Part shown: positions 1 to 13,308 of the stretch, one piece after another
Numbering within the stretch: position 1 is the first letter of the stretch
Layout: each line of letters begins with the position of its first letter
Source of the DNA: Eriocheir sinensis
Lineage: Eukaryota; Arthropoda; Malacostraca; Decapoda; Varunidae
Direction of reading: 5' to 3'
Assembly (NCBI RefSeq): GCF_024679095.1
Contig: NC_066515.1
Location: 23,542,717 to 23,606,716, forward strand
DNA: 64,000 nt
Translations under genes and position numbers: made by a program
The notes under the pieces: model-generated
The model's database searches: none
What the model was told of the DNA's origin: nothing
The model's input: only the letters and a program-made list of their open reading frames with translations

Positions 1-339
1 ATTAATGATGGCAGGAGACACATCACTATTTCAATAAAAACCACTCAGCTTCCGACGTGTGGAGGAGGTGGAGGACACTATCACGAGGAGGAGGAGGAGG
101 AGGAGGAAGAGGAGGAGGAGGAAGAAGATAGTGAATGATGATGAGGCATATTATTGTTAATCTGGAATGCTGGTGAGCGCTGGATGATGAATTGTGATGG
201 TGATGGTAACAGGATACGGATGGTGATGGGAGGGGGGGAGGGGGAGGGGAGGGGGAGGAGGTAGAAGGTAGAAGGTAGACAGAACAGGTAGAAAATGAAG
301 GCGAGGAAACAGTAAAAGGGTAGAAGGTAGAAGTGGATG

Positions 340-705
340 AATAAAGAAAGGTGGAGAAAGGTGGAGGATATGAAGTGGAGAATACATGTGGAAGAGTGGA
401 GAATGAGACAATACATGAAGGAAAAGATAAGGTAGAAAGTGGAGAAGAGAGAAAGTGGAAAGAAAAGTGGAGAAAGGTGAATACATATGAAAAGTGGAGA
501 GGGAGAAGAGGAGGGGAAAGTGGAGAAAAGAACAAAGGTAAATACAGATGGAGAGTGGAGGAGAGAAAGTGGAGGAAAGAAAGATGGTGAGTCGAGGAAG
601 GACAGTAGGGAGTGGAAGAGGTGACAGGAAAAGTGGACTCATTCAAAAAGTAAATGGTGGAAGAATGCACAGTGGAAGGTGGAATGGAAGAGACAGAAGG
701 AAGGT
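340..705. repeat. GTGGA-rich purine low-complexity tract
   Basis: This stretch is a degenerate repeat of GGTGGA and AAGTGGAGA words with almost no cytosine on the plus strand. Open frames here encode only low-complexity peptides on both strands, so I see no gene. Confidence 0.8.
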
Positions 706-709
706 GGAC

Positions 710-1262
710 TAATTTAAGAGGTGGAATGAGACAGTATACACAATGGAGGGTGGAATGGAAGGTGAGGGAGTTGGGTGGAGGTGTGGATGGGGGAGGTGGA
801 TGAGTGGGTGGAGGTGTGGAAGAGTGGGTGGGGGAGGAGAAAGTGAAGGTGGACTAATGGAAAAGGTGGAAGGAAGCAGAAGTATACATAATGAAAGGTG
901 GAATGGAAGGTGAGGGCGGTGGGTGGAGGTGTGGATGGGGGAGGTGGAAGAGTGGAGGTGGTGTAGGGAATGAAGATGAAGGTGGACCAATTCAAAGGGT
1001 GGAATGAGACAGAAGAATACGCTATGGAGGGTGGAATGGAAGGTAAGGGCGGTGGGTGGAGGTGTGGGTGGGGGAGGTGGAAGAGTGGATGGTGCAGGAG
1101 ATGAAGATGAAGGTTGACTAATGCAAAGGGTGGAAGGAGACAGAAGTATACATAATGGAAGGTGGAATGGAAGGTGAGGGCGATGGGTGGAGGTGTGGGT
1201 GGGGGGTGGAAGAGGGGGGGTGGGGTGGAAGAGGAGGGCAGGGGGGGTGAGGGGGGGTGGAT
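710..1262. repeat. Minisatellite, about four units of 132-148 bp
   Basis: The phrase TATACATAATGGAGGGTGGAATGG and its variants recur near 734, 882, 1014 and 1146. Each copy is followed by GGTGAGGGCGGTGGGTGG and a GTGGAAGAGTGG block. The period is 148 bp and then about 132 bp. The DNA is G-rich and tandem, with no coding potential. Confidence 0.85.
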
Positions 1263-1374
1263 GAGGTGAATTCAGGGTGCAACATTAAAAACACATCAGC
1301 CTCAAGCCAATGGCCCCCAATATTTATTTTCTTTTTTTTATATATCACCGGTTTTTCAATACCTGACGTTTTTT

Positions 1375-1378
<4 letters not shown>

Positions 1379-1421
<43 letters not shown>
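1379..1421. repeat. (CT)n microsatellite
   Basis: An uninterrupted CT dinucleotide run lies about 1.2 kb upstream of the SSUH2 start codon. In arthropods such tracts can bind GAGA-type factors, but no function is shown here. Confidence 0.95.
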
Positions 1422-1424
<3 letters not shown>

Positions 1425-1567
1425 GCTAATGGGAGGCCTCTACTGACCCCCATCCCCCCTCTTTCCCTCCACTCTATCCTCCATCTCTCCACTCCTCACT
1501 TCTCTCCTCCCTCCACCTCTCATCCTTCCCTCCTTCTCACCCTTCACTCTTCTGGCTGCTCTTCCAC

Positions 1568-1602
1568 CCCTCCTCCTCCTCCTCCTCCTCCTCCTCCTCC
1601 CT
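1568..1602. repeat. (TCC)n microsatellite
   Basis: A TCC trinucleotide run sits within a longer pyrimidine-rich stretch covering roughly 1440-1680. Confidence 0.9.
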
Positions 1603-1695
1603 CTTCCCCTTCTCGTGTTGAGGCAATATTGATCCTTCCTAATTTTCTCCGTTTCACTTCCATTATTTCCTGATCTTCCACGACATAAAATCTCT

Positions 1696-1721
1696 TTTCT
1701 CTCTCTCTCTCTCTCTCTCTC
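1696..1721. repeat. (CT)n microsatellite next to the SSUH2 promoter region
   Basis: A CT dinucleotide run lies immediately upstream of the AGGTCA half-site cluster. Confidence 0.95.
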
Positions 1722-1731
1722 AAGCGGGGTT

Positions 1732-1871
1732 AAGGTCACCAAACGCGTGGGTCGAGCATTACATGAAGGTCACTTGAACAGCCGTGCGCGCGGCGGGGCG
1801 AGGTCAAGGGGCGCACAAGGTCACGGGGTCAGAAGGTCAGGCGTCAGAGGTCACCGGCCGCCGTGACGTAA
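1732..1871 (+). promoter_or_regulatory. AGGTCA half-site array with a CRE-like site, upstream of SSUH2
   Basis: Six exact AGGTCA hexamers lie in the same orientation, starting at 1733, 1767, 1801, 1818, 1834 and 1848. A GGGTCA at 1826 forms a direct repeat with 2-bp spacing to the 1834 site. A GCGTCA at 1841 forms a 1-bp spaced pair with the 1848 site. A GTGACGTAA motif follows at 1863-1871. AGGTCA is the core half-site of RXR, EcR, ERR and FTZ-F1 type nuclear receptors, and TGACGTAA resembles a CREB/ATF site. The cluster is seen directly; receptor binding is inference. Confidence 0.55.
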
Positions 1872-2588
1872 CGAGTTCCCTCACAGGAAGGCCAGAGGGG
1901 CAGCCGCGTGAGTGTGGGTCCTGGGCACGTCCTCCGCCGCGCCCTGAGGACCCTGAGGACCCCTGAGGACCCCGGGGCACCGCTGGGCTGCCTTCCCTCC
2001 CCCACGTCCCCCGTGGCCCTCACACTCCGGCCCCCATCCCCCACCTGCGCCCCCCGCCCACCCTGGCGCCCTCCCCCACACACGGAGCCAGACGCCAGCC
2101 GCGCGGTGCGAGACATGGCGTGAATGAGGAAGACAGCGGCGGCCGGCGCGGGCGAGGGCGAGGAGCGGGCAGGCTGGGCGCGGCGTCGGGCTGGCGGAGG
2201 GCGGGGCGGGCGGCTCGGCCGGCCAGGAACTAGTGCGCCAGCGGGCCGCGGGGCCAGGCGGCGGCGGGTGATGGTGGTGGTGGTGGTGCGGGTCTTGTGA
2301 TGCTGAGACGGTGGCGCCCCGCCAGCAGGTAACCCGCGGCACCCCAGGTGATGGTGAGGGCGTGGGGGGGGCAGGATGCATCGCCCCGCCCAGCCGCCAT
2401 GCCGGGCGCCGCGGTTCACGCCGCGGTGACTCTCGCGCCCCGGACATGAACTGATCAGTGTGTTGCCGGAGGACGCGTGGGTGTGAGGGCCCCCAGGCAC
2501 GGGCCCCAGGGACACCCCCCGGCCGCCCCCAGGGGCCCCGGACCTGCTCGCCCACGCCGGTTGGGCGGCCCAGGGGCGGGGGGCGGCC
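1780..2588 (+). promoter_or_regulatory. CpG-rich promoter and 5' leader region of SSUH2
   Basis: Base composition changes sharply to GC-rich with frequent CpG, and this continues into the first coding exon. I see no clear TATA box, so a CpG-type promoter is likely. The transcription start and any non-coding first exon cannot be fixed from sequence. Long open frames on both strands here reflect GC richness. Confidence 0.6.
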
Positions 2589-5401
2589 ATGAACGGAAGG
2601 ATCGTGCACCAGGAGGAAGTGGTGCGCGTGCACGTGGCCTCCACCACCACCACCACCACGGCCGCCTGCAGCAGCTCGTCCAACAGCGCCCCGCCGCCGC
2701 GCCGCGCCCTGCTGGTGGACCAGCGCGGCAGCCGCATCAAAGGACCGCTACAGAATGAGTCTGGTGGAGAGTTCACCTTCGAGCTGATCGAGAACTACCC
2801 GAGTTTGGGGCTGTCGGCGGTGGACGACGGCTCCGGCACCATCATCAACTGGCGGGGGGCGATGGGCCAGCCCCGAATCCACCGCTCGTCGGGGCGGCGG
2901 GACAAGGACTTCCTGGACCATGAGACCATCCCGTCGCCCCGGACGCGCGCCACCGTCCTCGATCCCTACCTGCCCACCTTCCAGCACCTGCTCTGTGACT
3001 ACGAGCTCGTTACTTCCTCTCTTCACCTTAAGAACTACCCCGTGTGTGAGAATGATCTCTTCGACGTCAACAGTAAGTGTGCACGTGAGTGCTGTGTGTT
3101 CACCCCCAGGGGAAGGGGGAAGCACTGTGATCTGCTGCTCCAGCGACGTCACCAGTCACGGGAGTGGCCAGTCCTGCAGGTGAGTAACTCCTCTGGAAAG
3201 ACGCCACGCCCCGCCCCGTGTTCTTCGGACGCCCCAAGAACAGGACAGCGTAAGTCTTTGTGTTTCTTGTGTTGCCTTCACAATGGCGTGTGGCCCACCG
3301 GTCACTCTGCCCCAATGTGTTGCCGACCTACGCCACCCTCACTGGACCACATCTACACCACTTGTAAGGGAGGTCCGTCTCAGACTACCTTCAACAGCGC
3401 ACAGTCCTTCAGGCTTGCCTCTCATATTTTCATTTGTAGAGTGACGTGGCCGGCAGGACCTTTTTATAGGTGCTCAACAAGCCCTCAACCCCTGTGTTCA
3501 CGGCGGGGTAGGGGGAGCGCCAGGTCACTTGGTATTCAGAGGGACCAGCCTTGGCACGTTGTTGTCTCGCCCTAGTTTGGTGCATCAAAGATTCACTTCT
3601 TCGTCCCCACCTCGGCACGCAGGCTCCCGCAGCCAGTCTCGCGGCTTAACACCTTCCTCTTCTCCCACAGTGTCGGTGCCGCCTCCTGATGGAGCTGTGG
3701 AAGAGGACCGCGGGAGGACGGAGACTCGAGGGCCGCTGCCGCCGGGGCCACAGATCACCGACCACCAGGCCAGGGCGGCGCTGCTGGCCCACGTGGCGGA
3801 CCGCTGCTGCTGGGGCTCGGGGGCCGCTAAGAAGATGGCCATCGCCAAGATAAACTACGACTCCGCCTTCCACGTGAGTCCCCGATCCCGGACCTCACCA
3901 CCCCTGCCCCCTACCCTACCTTTACTTCGCCTCCTCTCTTCTTGCATTTCCCAGGCCTGACCATCACTCCCAGGCCTATCTACCCCTCCCCTTTCCTCTC
4001 TTCTATCCTCTCCTTTCTTCTCCTCTTCGCTAATGAGTTCCAAGTCTCTTTTCCACTTTCTCTCCTCTGCTGTCTGCTCCCCTACCCTCCCTTCTCTAAT
4101 CCTGTCTCCTGTCCACCTCGCAACTTCACTCACCGTTGTCTTCTTGGCCCATACAAGTTCTGGCATCGCTTAGTAGGTGAAGCAGCCTTTTCTCGAAACC
4201 TTATCATTAAAGTTAGCTGCTATACGTCCCTTGGTAAACACTCTAAAACTTCCTCTTCCTTCCCCTTCGTCCCTTCTCTTCTGATTAACTTGGAGATACC
4301 TTGTTTAAACTTTCATTATGTCTTCTCCTCCCTATTCTCCTCCTTATTAACTTTCCCATCTTTGTTTCTTCCGTATATCTTCGTCCTACGTATAACATTC
4401 CTCCTCATCTTCCTCTTCTCCCCTCCACGTTTTCTCCCTCGGCTGTTTTCTCCGCACATCCTTCTCCTCGTCCTTCGGCCAAACTTTTCCCTCCTCTGTT
4501 ATCTTCGCCTCTCCCGCCCGCCCTTCCCGGCACGTCTCTCCTCCAGCCACTCTTCCTTCCTCACTGTTTACCCCCACCTCCTCCTCCTCCTTTCCCAAGT
4601 CCTCCCTTTTCACCGACCATTCATTGCCACGTTCAATTTACAGTGAGAATTTCCATAAACTTTCACAAATACGATCTCTTCAAGTGTAGGAAGATTTTCA
4701 GATCCGTACAAACGTTGCCTGAGCACTCAAAACTTGCGCCAGAAACACAAAAAACGTTCTTGGAGACGCAAACAACTTAGACACAACCAAACGTTCCAGA
4801 AACCAATCGATAATTCTTAGGGACATTCACAGACGTTTTAAGAATCATCCAAGTTCATTCCCACACAAACAATCGTCAGAAAGGCGATTAAACCCTGCAA
4901 GATAGACAAAAACGTTGCGAGTAACATTTATAATCTTCTCCAAGACACAAACGTTCAAGAAAACACAAAAAGCTCATAGAAATACAATAGAGCTTTCTTA
5001 AAAATGAAAAACGTTCTTAGACGATACAAAAGTTCTCTTCCACTTCCTCCTCCTCCTACTCATCCTCATCATCATCCTCTTCCTTCTCTTCCTCTTCCCA
5101 TTCCTCTTCCCCTTCCTCTTCCTCTTCCTCCTCATCCTCACCCTTATCATCCTCCTCTTCCCCTTCCTCCTCCTCTTCTTCCTGCTCCTCTTCCTCTTCT
5201 TCCTCCTCCCCCTGATGAGGTCTCTATGGTTGCCGACTCGGGCGCAATTAATGACTAAGTCTGCCTTGCTTAAAACTTAAATTCCTGACGCTGGAATCTC
5301 GGGAATGATGCAGAAGATGGAACAGGGAGGGAGGGAAAGAGGGGGAGAGGGAGGGAGGGATGGGAGAGGATGAATCAAGGTGAATACGCGGAAGTGAAAC
5401 G

Positions 5402-5496
<95 letters not shown>

Positions 5497-5966
5497 AGTG
5501 ATAATATAAAAAAAAAGGAACAATGAAACGTAATCCACATCTCACAACGTATCATTTCTGGTATTAATTCACTCTCATTAATTTCCTGAACTTCCCATTA
5601 CGTTTATTTATTCCTGATTATCTTTCATTTTCACTCTATTTCATTATCCGTAAACACCAGGTAGGCAACACAACAAGCTTCCAAAAAACCGTGTTCTCAT
5701 TTCAACCCCCCCAAAATGAGTGATCCGTGTGACTACCCTTCCGCGCCCTCGCTCATTAAACGATCCAGTAATTTGATCGATAGCTACGTGGTTTGAGCGA
5801 TACATTATGCCGCATCAGGGTTAGTGTGTGAGGGGGAGAGGATGGGGCAAGGGTATGGCATCGCTTATGGTAACACTGCTTCCGTCACGGCCATCAACCT
5901 CATTGTTTTGGTTTGGCAACACTGGTCACTCGAGACAGCTAATGAGTGATGATGATGATGATGGGA

Positions 5967-6010
<44 letters not shown>

Positions 6011-6655
6011 TTTAGGAAGAGTAAGATTGTGAAGTATACTCAAACTCATTTACAGAACTTGTTGACCTCATCTTCCTCTTCCTTGTAGTATAACCAGAGG
6101 GTGTTGGGGGTGGCGCGGCCCGACCATGAAGCATTCCAGCGGGTACGAGACTAACAGGTGAATGAAAACAGGTGTGAAGTTCCGTAGAGTTCCTTTGAGC
6201 CGTTGAGTCCAGGGTTGTCATGTACCAGAGGGGGTTCGGTGGTAGCGCGGCCAGACCATGACAGATTCCAGCGGCCACTATAAAAGGCTTCCTCTCCCCG
6301 GGATGGTCTGGCTCCTCTCCGATAAAAAGTGACGGAGTAAAATTAATGACACGGCCATCTTCAAAACAAAATTCTGCCCAGTATGGCGGACGAGGCGTGT
6401 TCTTTGGGATACACTCTTTTAAGTCTGTGTGTTTAGTGGTCTTGTGTTGTCCTTGGGGGAGGTTTAAGCTTTATGAGTGTTCTAGTTATTGTTTTCACCG
6501 TTATTTTTTTCTATTATTACAATCCGCTTGCTACTCTGCTTTCTCAGTTTTTCTTTCTCATTTTTCTCATTCTTGTTTTTCTTTTTCCTTGTCCTTGTTC
6601 GTCTTCATGTTGTTCTTCTTTCTCCTCTTCTTCTATTGCTACCACCACCACCACC

Positions 6656-6686
<31 letters not shown>

Positions 6687-7942
6687 CTTCTTCTTCTTCG
6701 TCTCGTATATTTATGTGGCCTATTTTTCCTCTTCCTTCTCCTCCTCCTCCTCCTCCTCCTCCTTCACCTCCTCCAACATTCTCTTTCATCACAGCAAACT
6801 TAACACAATCCACTTTTATATGAACATTCAAAACAAAACCACTCCGCGCCTTCGACAGGAGAATGGAAGCAAACCGGCCGGCCCACCTTCCTTCCCTATT
6901 CCTTCCTGTTACCTCTCCTCCTAACCCTTTCCTTCCCCTCCTTCCCCTTCCTCCGCCCAGCCCTATCCTTCTCCTCCCTCCCCTTCCTCCTCCCAACCCT
7001 TGCCTTCCCCTCCTTCCCCTTCCTCCTCCCAATCCTTGCTTTCCCCTCCTTCCCCTCCCTCCTCCAAGCCCTATCCTTCTCCTCCCTCCCCTTCCTCCTC
7101 CCAATCCTTGCCTTCCCCTCCTTCCCCTTCCTCCTCCTAACCCTAGCATTCCCCTTCCTCCCTTTCCTCCTTCCAACACTATCCTTCCCCTCCTTCCTCC
7201 TCCTCCTCCTCCCCTCTTCCTGCAGTCGGGCGCCTCGAGGGCATATCACCCATAAAATTGGGCATAAAACCAAATTTGTCAAGTCATGGCTGAGAAGCAC
7301 TAAAAGGGAAGGGAAGGGAAGGGGGAGGAGAGGAGGAGGAAGGGAAGGAGGGGAGAGAGAGGAAGGGGGGGAAGAAGAGAAGGAGGACGGGGGGGAAACA
7401 TTACCAAAACACATGAACTCAGCACTCTGACGTCAGCCCATGGTCAGCAGCTGTTTGGGGGGGAGGGGAGGGGAGGGGGAAGGGAGGGAGGGGGGTTGTT
7501 AAAGGGGTGGAAGGATAATAGGAGAGGGACGAAGAAGGGGAGATGACAGGGAAGGAGGAATGAAGGGATGGTTAAGGGAAGGGAAATTTGTTGGGAAGGG
7601 AAGGGAAGGGAAGGAAAGGGAAGGGAAGGGAAGGGAAGGGGAGGGGAAGGGAAGGGAAGGGAAGGGAAGGAAGGGGAAAGGAGAAAAAGGGAAATGGATG
7701 TGAAAGGGCAGGTGGAATGAAGGGAGGATTGAAGGGAGGGGAGGTGATGGAAGGGGAAGGAAGGGGAGGAAAGATGAGGGGGTAAGGGGAAAAGGGGAGA
7801 GGGGGAGAGGAAAAAAGGAAAAAGAGGATGTTTGAAGGAAAGAAATATAAAGAGGTGGACAAAGGGAGAGAAAAAAAAAATAAGAGAAATAAAAAATAAA
7901 AAAAATAAAAGGAAAACAAGCAAAAAGAAAACCAGGAAAACC

Positions 7943-8003
<61 letters not shown>

Positions 8004-9713
8004 GGCCACAATTTCCCGGTGCTTCGGAACACGCGCGCCGCCACTCGATGGGCGCGGGGAGGCGTGGGCGCGGCGGGCAGGTGGCGTGCGTCGGGAGGAC
8101 ACGCCTGCACGACACTGGTGGAGGAGGAGGAGGAGGAGGAGGAGGAGGAGGAGGAAGGAGACTCAGGATACGAACTTTATCTTTTAACGGATACCTAAAA
8201 TGAGAAGCAAAGAGTAAAGAAGAAAATGATGAAGGAGGAGACGGGAAGGGTAGGTGATAAAAGTCTAAGGGTAAGGGGGAGAGAAGGTAGAAAGGGAAGA
8301 AAAGGGTAAAGAGAAGAAAATCACAGAAGAGGATGGGAAAAGGAGAAGGGGCAAAAAGGTACGAAGAAGGGAAAGGGGAGAAGAGAGAAGGAGGAGGAGG
8401 AGGAGAAAGGGGCAAACGAGGGAGTAAAAACGAGAGGGAAGGAGACGCAAAGGGAAGGGATAAAGAAGAGCAGAAGGGGGAGGAAAAAGAGGAAAGGGGA
8501 AGAGGATACAGAAGCAGAAGCAGAAGGGGAAGAAAAGAGGAAAAGAGGAAAACACAAAAAGGGAAGAATTAGAAAAGGAGAAATAAAGGAGAAAGAAAGG
8601 GAAGAAGGACACAGGAGAAGGGCAGAAGGGGAAGCAGAAGGGGAAAAAGAGAAAGAGGAGAAGGACACAGAAGAAGGGGAAGTAGAAGGGGAAGTAGTAA
8701 GGTAAAATGGGAGGACATAGACAATGGGAAAGGGGGGAAGAAAAAGGGAGAGGGAAGAGATCACAGAAGGAAAAGGAAAGGAAAGGGAGGACATAGAAGG
8801 GAAAAGGGGAAGAAAAAAAAGGGAGAAGGGAGAGAAAGGGAAGAAAAGGGAGAACACAGGAGGGAAAATGTGAAGAAATAGGAAGAGGGAAGAGAATACA
8901 GAAGGAAAAGGGGAGGAAAGGGAGGACATAGAAGAGCAAAAGAGAAACAAAAAAGGGAGAAGGGAGAAGAAAGGGAAGGAAAGGGAGGACATAAAAGGGC
9001 AAAAGGGAAGAAAAAAAGGGAGAAGGGAGAGAAAGGGAAGGAAAGGGAGGACATAGAAGGAAAAAGGGGAAGTAAAAAGGGAGAAGAGAGAGAAAGGGAA
9101 GGAAAGGGAGGACATAAAAGGGCAGAAGGGAAGAAAAAAAAGAGAGAAGGGAGAGAAAGGGAAGGAAAGGGAGGACATAGAAGGCCAAAGGGGGAGAAAA
9201 AGGAGAAGGGAAAAAGGAGGAAAAAAAGGGAGAAGGGAGAGGAGAGAAAGGGAAGGAAAGGGAGGACAAAGAAGGGCAAAAGGGGAAGAAAGGGAGGACA
9301 TAGAAGGGAAAAAGGGAAGCAAAAAAGGGAGAAGGGAGAAGAAAGGGAAGGAAAGGGTCGAAGGCGCAAGCAGGGATGTCAGGAACGCGTGACCAATACA
9401 ATGAGGGGAGGGCAGAAAGGGACCGTCAGCACACTCAGCACTCGGGAGCCTGTGCTTAGTGCTGACGTGGGCTGGCGACCTTCCTCTTCCCCTCACCCAT
9501 ACTCCTCCTCCTTCTCCTCCTCCTCCTCCTCCTCGTACCTGTGTTGCAAGATCAAGTGGAGAAGAGGAGGAGGAGAGAGAGAGAGGGGGGGGAAGTCCAG
9601 GTGATGTAATAAATACCTAAGTTCCCCTTCATCTGTTTCTCTTTTTTTTATACGTTTTCTTTTTTGGTTACTTTTTTTTAAGGGTGATGCTATTGTTTTA
9701 GGAAGGTTAAGTG

Positions 9714-9771
<58 letters not shown>

Positions 9772-12409
9772 CGTAATATTGCGTGCGTAAGGAGTACCGA
9801 AGTAGGTCCCTCCTCCTCCTCCTCCTCCTCCTTCTCCTCCTTTTCTTCCTACCTCTGTTATAAGCACCTCTCTCCCTTTAATTCCTTTCCTCCCTTTCTT
9901 CCTTCCTTCTCGCTTCTTTTCTCTTTCTTTCCCTTCATTTCTTTCCCCTCCATTCGCTTATTTCTTTCATCCTCATCGTCTTCATCATCTATAGTTCATC
10001 TTTTCAATTTGCTTTTCATTTTTTCCTTCCTTCATTCCTTTCTGCATCTTTATTTTCTATTCCTTTCACTTTCCTCTTTTATTTTCCTTCCCTTTATTCT
10101 TCTTTCCTCTTTTCTTCCGTTCTTCTTTCACTGCTCAATTCCCTTCTTTACGCCTCTCCCCCTTTTCTTCTGTTCTTCTCTCCTTTCCTCATTCCTTCTT
10201 TTTTTCTTCTTTCTTTCCTTGTTCTTTTACTTCTCAAGGTCGTTAGATGTGTTCGAGAGCCAACAGAGTCGTCACAAAATAGAGGTCGTTAATGTCCAAA
10301 GAGGTCACCATGGTCGTAACAGTAAGGGTCGTCAGGGTCGCCACAGTCTAAAGGTGGTCAGGGTCGTCGTGGTGTCCCGGGAAGGTCGTCACAAGTGGTC
10401 GTGGTGTCCCTCATCCCCCCTAGTCACGTCTGCCACCCCCGCCCTAGGGACCTGACCCACTCAAGAGAAGGAATCTGTGAAAGTCTTCTTCTCTCTCTCT
10501 CTCAAGAAGCTAGAATCACAACACTACTTGCATTTCTCCACCCAAACTTACCCAGAGAGAGAGAGAGACTTCTTTGGGGTTCTGGCTCGAGGTTTAGAAT
10601 CGAATGCCTTTAGTAACCTCACGCGGCGCTACTGGGATTCGAACCTCCTCGCCACGGCTCTTCGCTTCCATGGCTTGACGCTGTAACCCACTAGACCACC
10701 GCGCCACCCAAAGGAGAGAGAAAGAAAGGGATAGAAATGAAGGATAGAGGAAAGTGTCTATACAGATGACGTACGGCGAGGAAAAGAAAGAGAAAAGAAG
10801 AAAAGGGAAAGGAAGGAAGGGGAAGAAAGGGGAGGAATGTTGAAGAGGTAAGGGAAAAAGGGAGAGGGAAAAGAAAGGGGTAATGAAAAGGGATATAAAG
10901 GATGTCTGAAGGAAAGGAGAGTTAGCGAGAAGGTGTCGTAAGGCGAGGGAAGGAAAAGAAAACGGGAAGAAAGTAACGTATGGCGACGGAGAAAACAGAA
11001 AACGGGAAGGCGAAAAAAAGAACAGAAAACGGAAAGAGGGTTATTTAAGGCGAGGGGGAAAACGGGAAACGGGAAGAGTAACGTTAAGCAAGGGAGAGAA
11101 ATGAGAGAAAACGGGAAGAGGATGAGTAAAAGCGAAGGAAAACAACGGAAAACGGGGAAGAGGGGGAGGGAGAGAATGGAAAACGGGAAGAAGATTGACG
11201 AAGGGCGAGGAAAAGAAGGGAAAACGGGAAGAGGGTGACTTAAGGAGAAGGGAAAGAACGGAAAACGGTAAGAGGGTGACTTAAAGAGAAGGGAACGAAC
11301 AGAAAACGGGAAGAGGGTGACGTGAGCCGAGAGAAAGAATGAACAGAGAAATGACATAATGGGAGGCGAGTGGAACGAAAAACGGAAAGTAGGTGAACGT
11401 AAGAAAAGGGAAAGAACGGAAAACGGTAAGAGGGTGACTTAAAGAGAAGGGAACGAACAGAAAACGGGAAGAAGGTGACGTGAAGCGAGAGAAAGAATAG
11501 GCAACAGAGAAATTATATAATAGGAGACAAGTGGAACGGAAAACGGAAAGAGTGTGAACGTAAGGGAAGGGAGAGAACGGACAGAAGAGAGGAGGGGTGA
11601 CGTGGACTAATATCAGGGTAACTTCTGCCGTCTTTGAAGTCTAAATTTGCTGAAAGGAGGAGGAGAGAATGAGACCAAGGGGCGCACCTAATCACACCCG
11701 CCCACCTCCTCCTCCTCCTCCTCCTCCTCCTCTTCTTCTTATATCTCGTTATTCTTCGTTTTTCTTTTTGTTACTGTTTTGTTTTGTTTTGTTTTCATCT
11801 TCATTTCTTTCACTTTTTTTCGATTCCAGTTTTTTTCTGGGTTTTTTTATGGCTCATTTTAATTCTTGTTTTCATATTTTCTTTTGTTTTTATTTTATTT
11901 TCTCCTTTATCATTTTCTTTACCGTTTGTCTCCTTTTTTTCTCTTAATCTCCTCCTCCTCCTCCTCGTTTTTCTCCTCTCTTCTTATTCTTCTCCTTCCT
12001 CGTCTTTTTTTCTCTTTATTTGTCTTCTTTTACTTCTTATTTGACTACCTTTTCCTCCTCCTCCTCCTCCTTTTATTTTTCTTCTTCTCCTCTTCCTCCT
12101 CCTCCTCCTTTTATTTTTCTTCTTCTCCTCTTCCTCCTCCTCCTCCTTTTATTTTTCTTCTTTTCCTCTTCCTCCTCCTCCTCTCCTCATCCCTCTCGAT
12201 CTCATCCACCAGTGCACAGCCACACCACAACTCTCCTCCTCCTCCTCCCCCTCCTCCTCCTCCTCCTCCTCCTCCTCCTCCTCCGGCACACACACAGGTG
12301 GCCGGAATACTGATACGAAAGGCCTCACACGATTCCACGGTAAACAAAGTAAAGGGAAAAAAAGAGAAGGAAGAGGAAAAAAAAGAGGAAAAGAGAGGGA
12401 GAAAAGAAA

Positions 12410-12476
<67 letters not shown>

Positions 12477-12524
12477 TAACGTTTTGTGTCATTTCCGTCA
12501 ACTTTCTTCAACACACTTACGACC

Positions 12525-12567
<43 letters not shown>

Positions 12568-12606
12568 GGAACCATATTTTTAAGCTCAAACATATACATT
12601 CGTGCC

Positions 12607-12671
<65 letters not shown>

Positions 12672-13220
12672 ACACCTGGACGGCTACCAAAACAGAGTCA
12701 TTTGATAGCGTTTGACTTACTCTCTCCCTCACACCTGCTTTTATCTACACGGAAATATATCGCTTAATATTTCCTTCGCTCCAGCCCGTATCTTCGCTAA
12801 GTGCCGGCCGCGAGCTATTTCGTGGACGGCCTTATGTGTGTGTGTGTCTGTGTGTTTGCTTGTGTGTGTCGTGGAGGCGAAATGGACGGCGGTGTTTGGC
12901 AGGAGCGGTGTGGGAGATGGGCAAAGGGTTCGTGTGTTACGGGGGCAATAGCGGAGGCTGGGATGGGAAGGGATGGGAGGGGAGGGGAAGGGAAGTGATG
13001 GTAAGGGAAGGGAAGGGAGGAGAGAGGATGGTAAGGGGAAAGATGGGAAGGGGTGGTAAGGGAAGGGGAAGGGAAGGGAGGGGAGGGTCAGGGGTTAGAA
13101 TGGGAAGGGGAGGGCAGGGAACGGAGAGAAGGGGAGGGGAAGGGAGGGAAGGGATGGTAAGGGAAGGGGAGGGACGGAATGTGTACTATAGCCCGTTGCT
13201 GTGTGTCCTAGTGTTGTGAT

Positions 13221-13308
<88 letters not shown>

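Noticed and set aside
1844..2776. Long minus-strand open frame (310 residues) opposite SSUH2 exon 1
   Set aside because: It is a GC-driven shadow of the CpG-rich promoter and first exon, with no domain and Arg/Pro/Gly/Ser-rich composition.
7444..9496. Several minus-strand open frames of 176-391 residues
   Set aside because: They lie in polypurine tracts and encode only Phe/Pro/Ser/Leu repeats; they are composition artefacts.
10640..10710. Functional tRNA gene
   Set aside because: A- and B-boxes are present, but I could not see a complete cloverleaf with matching acceptor arms; a SINE head fits better.
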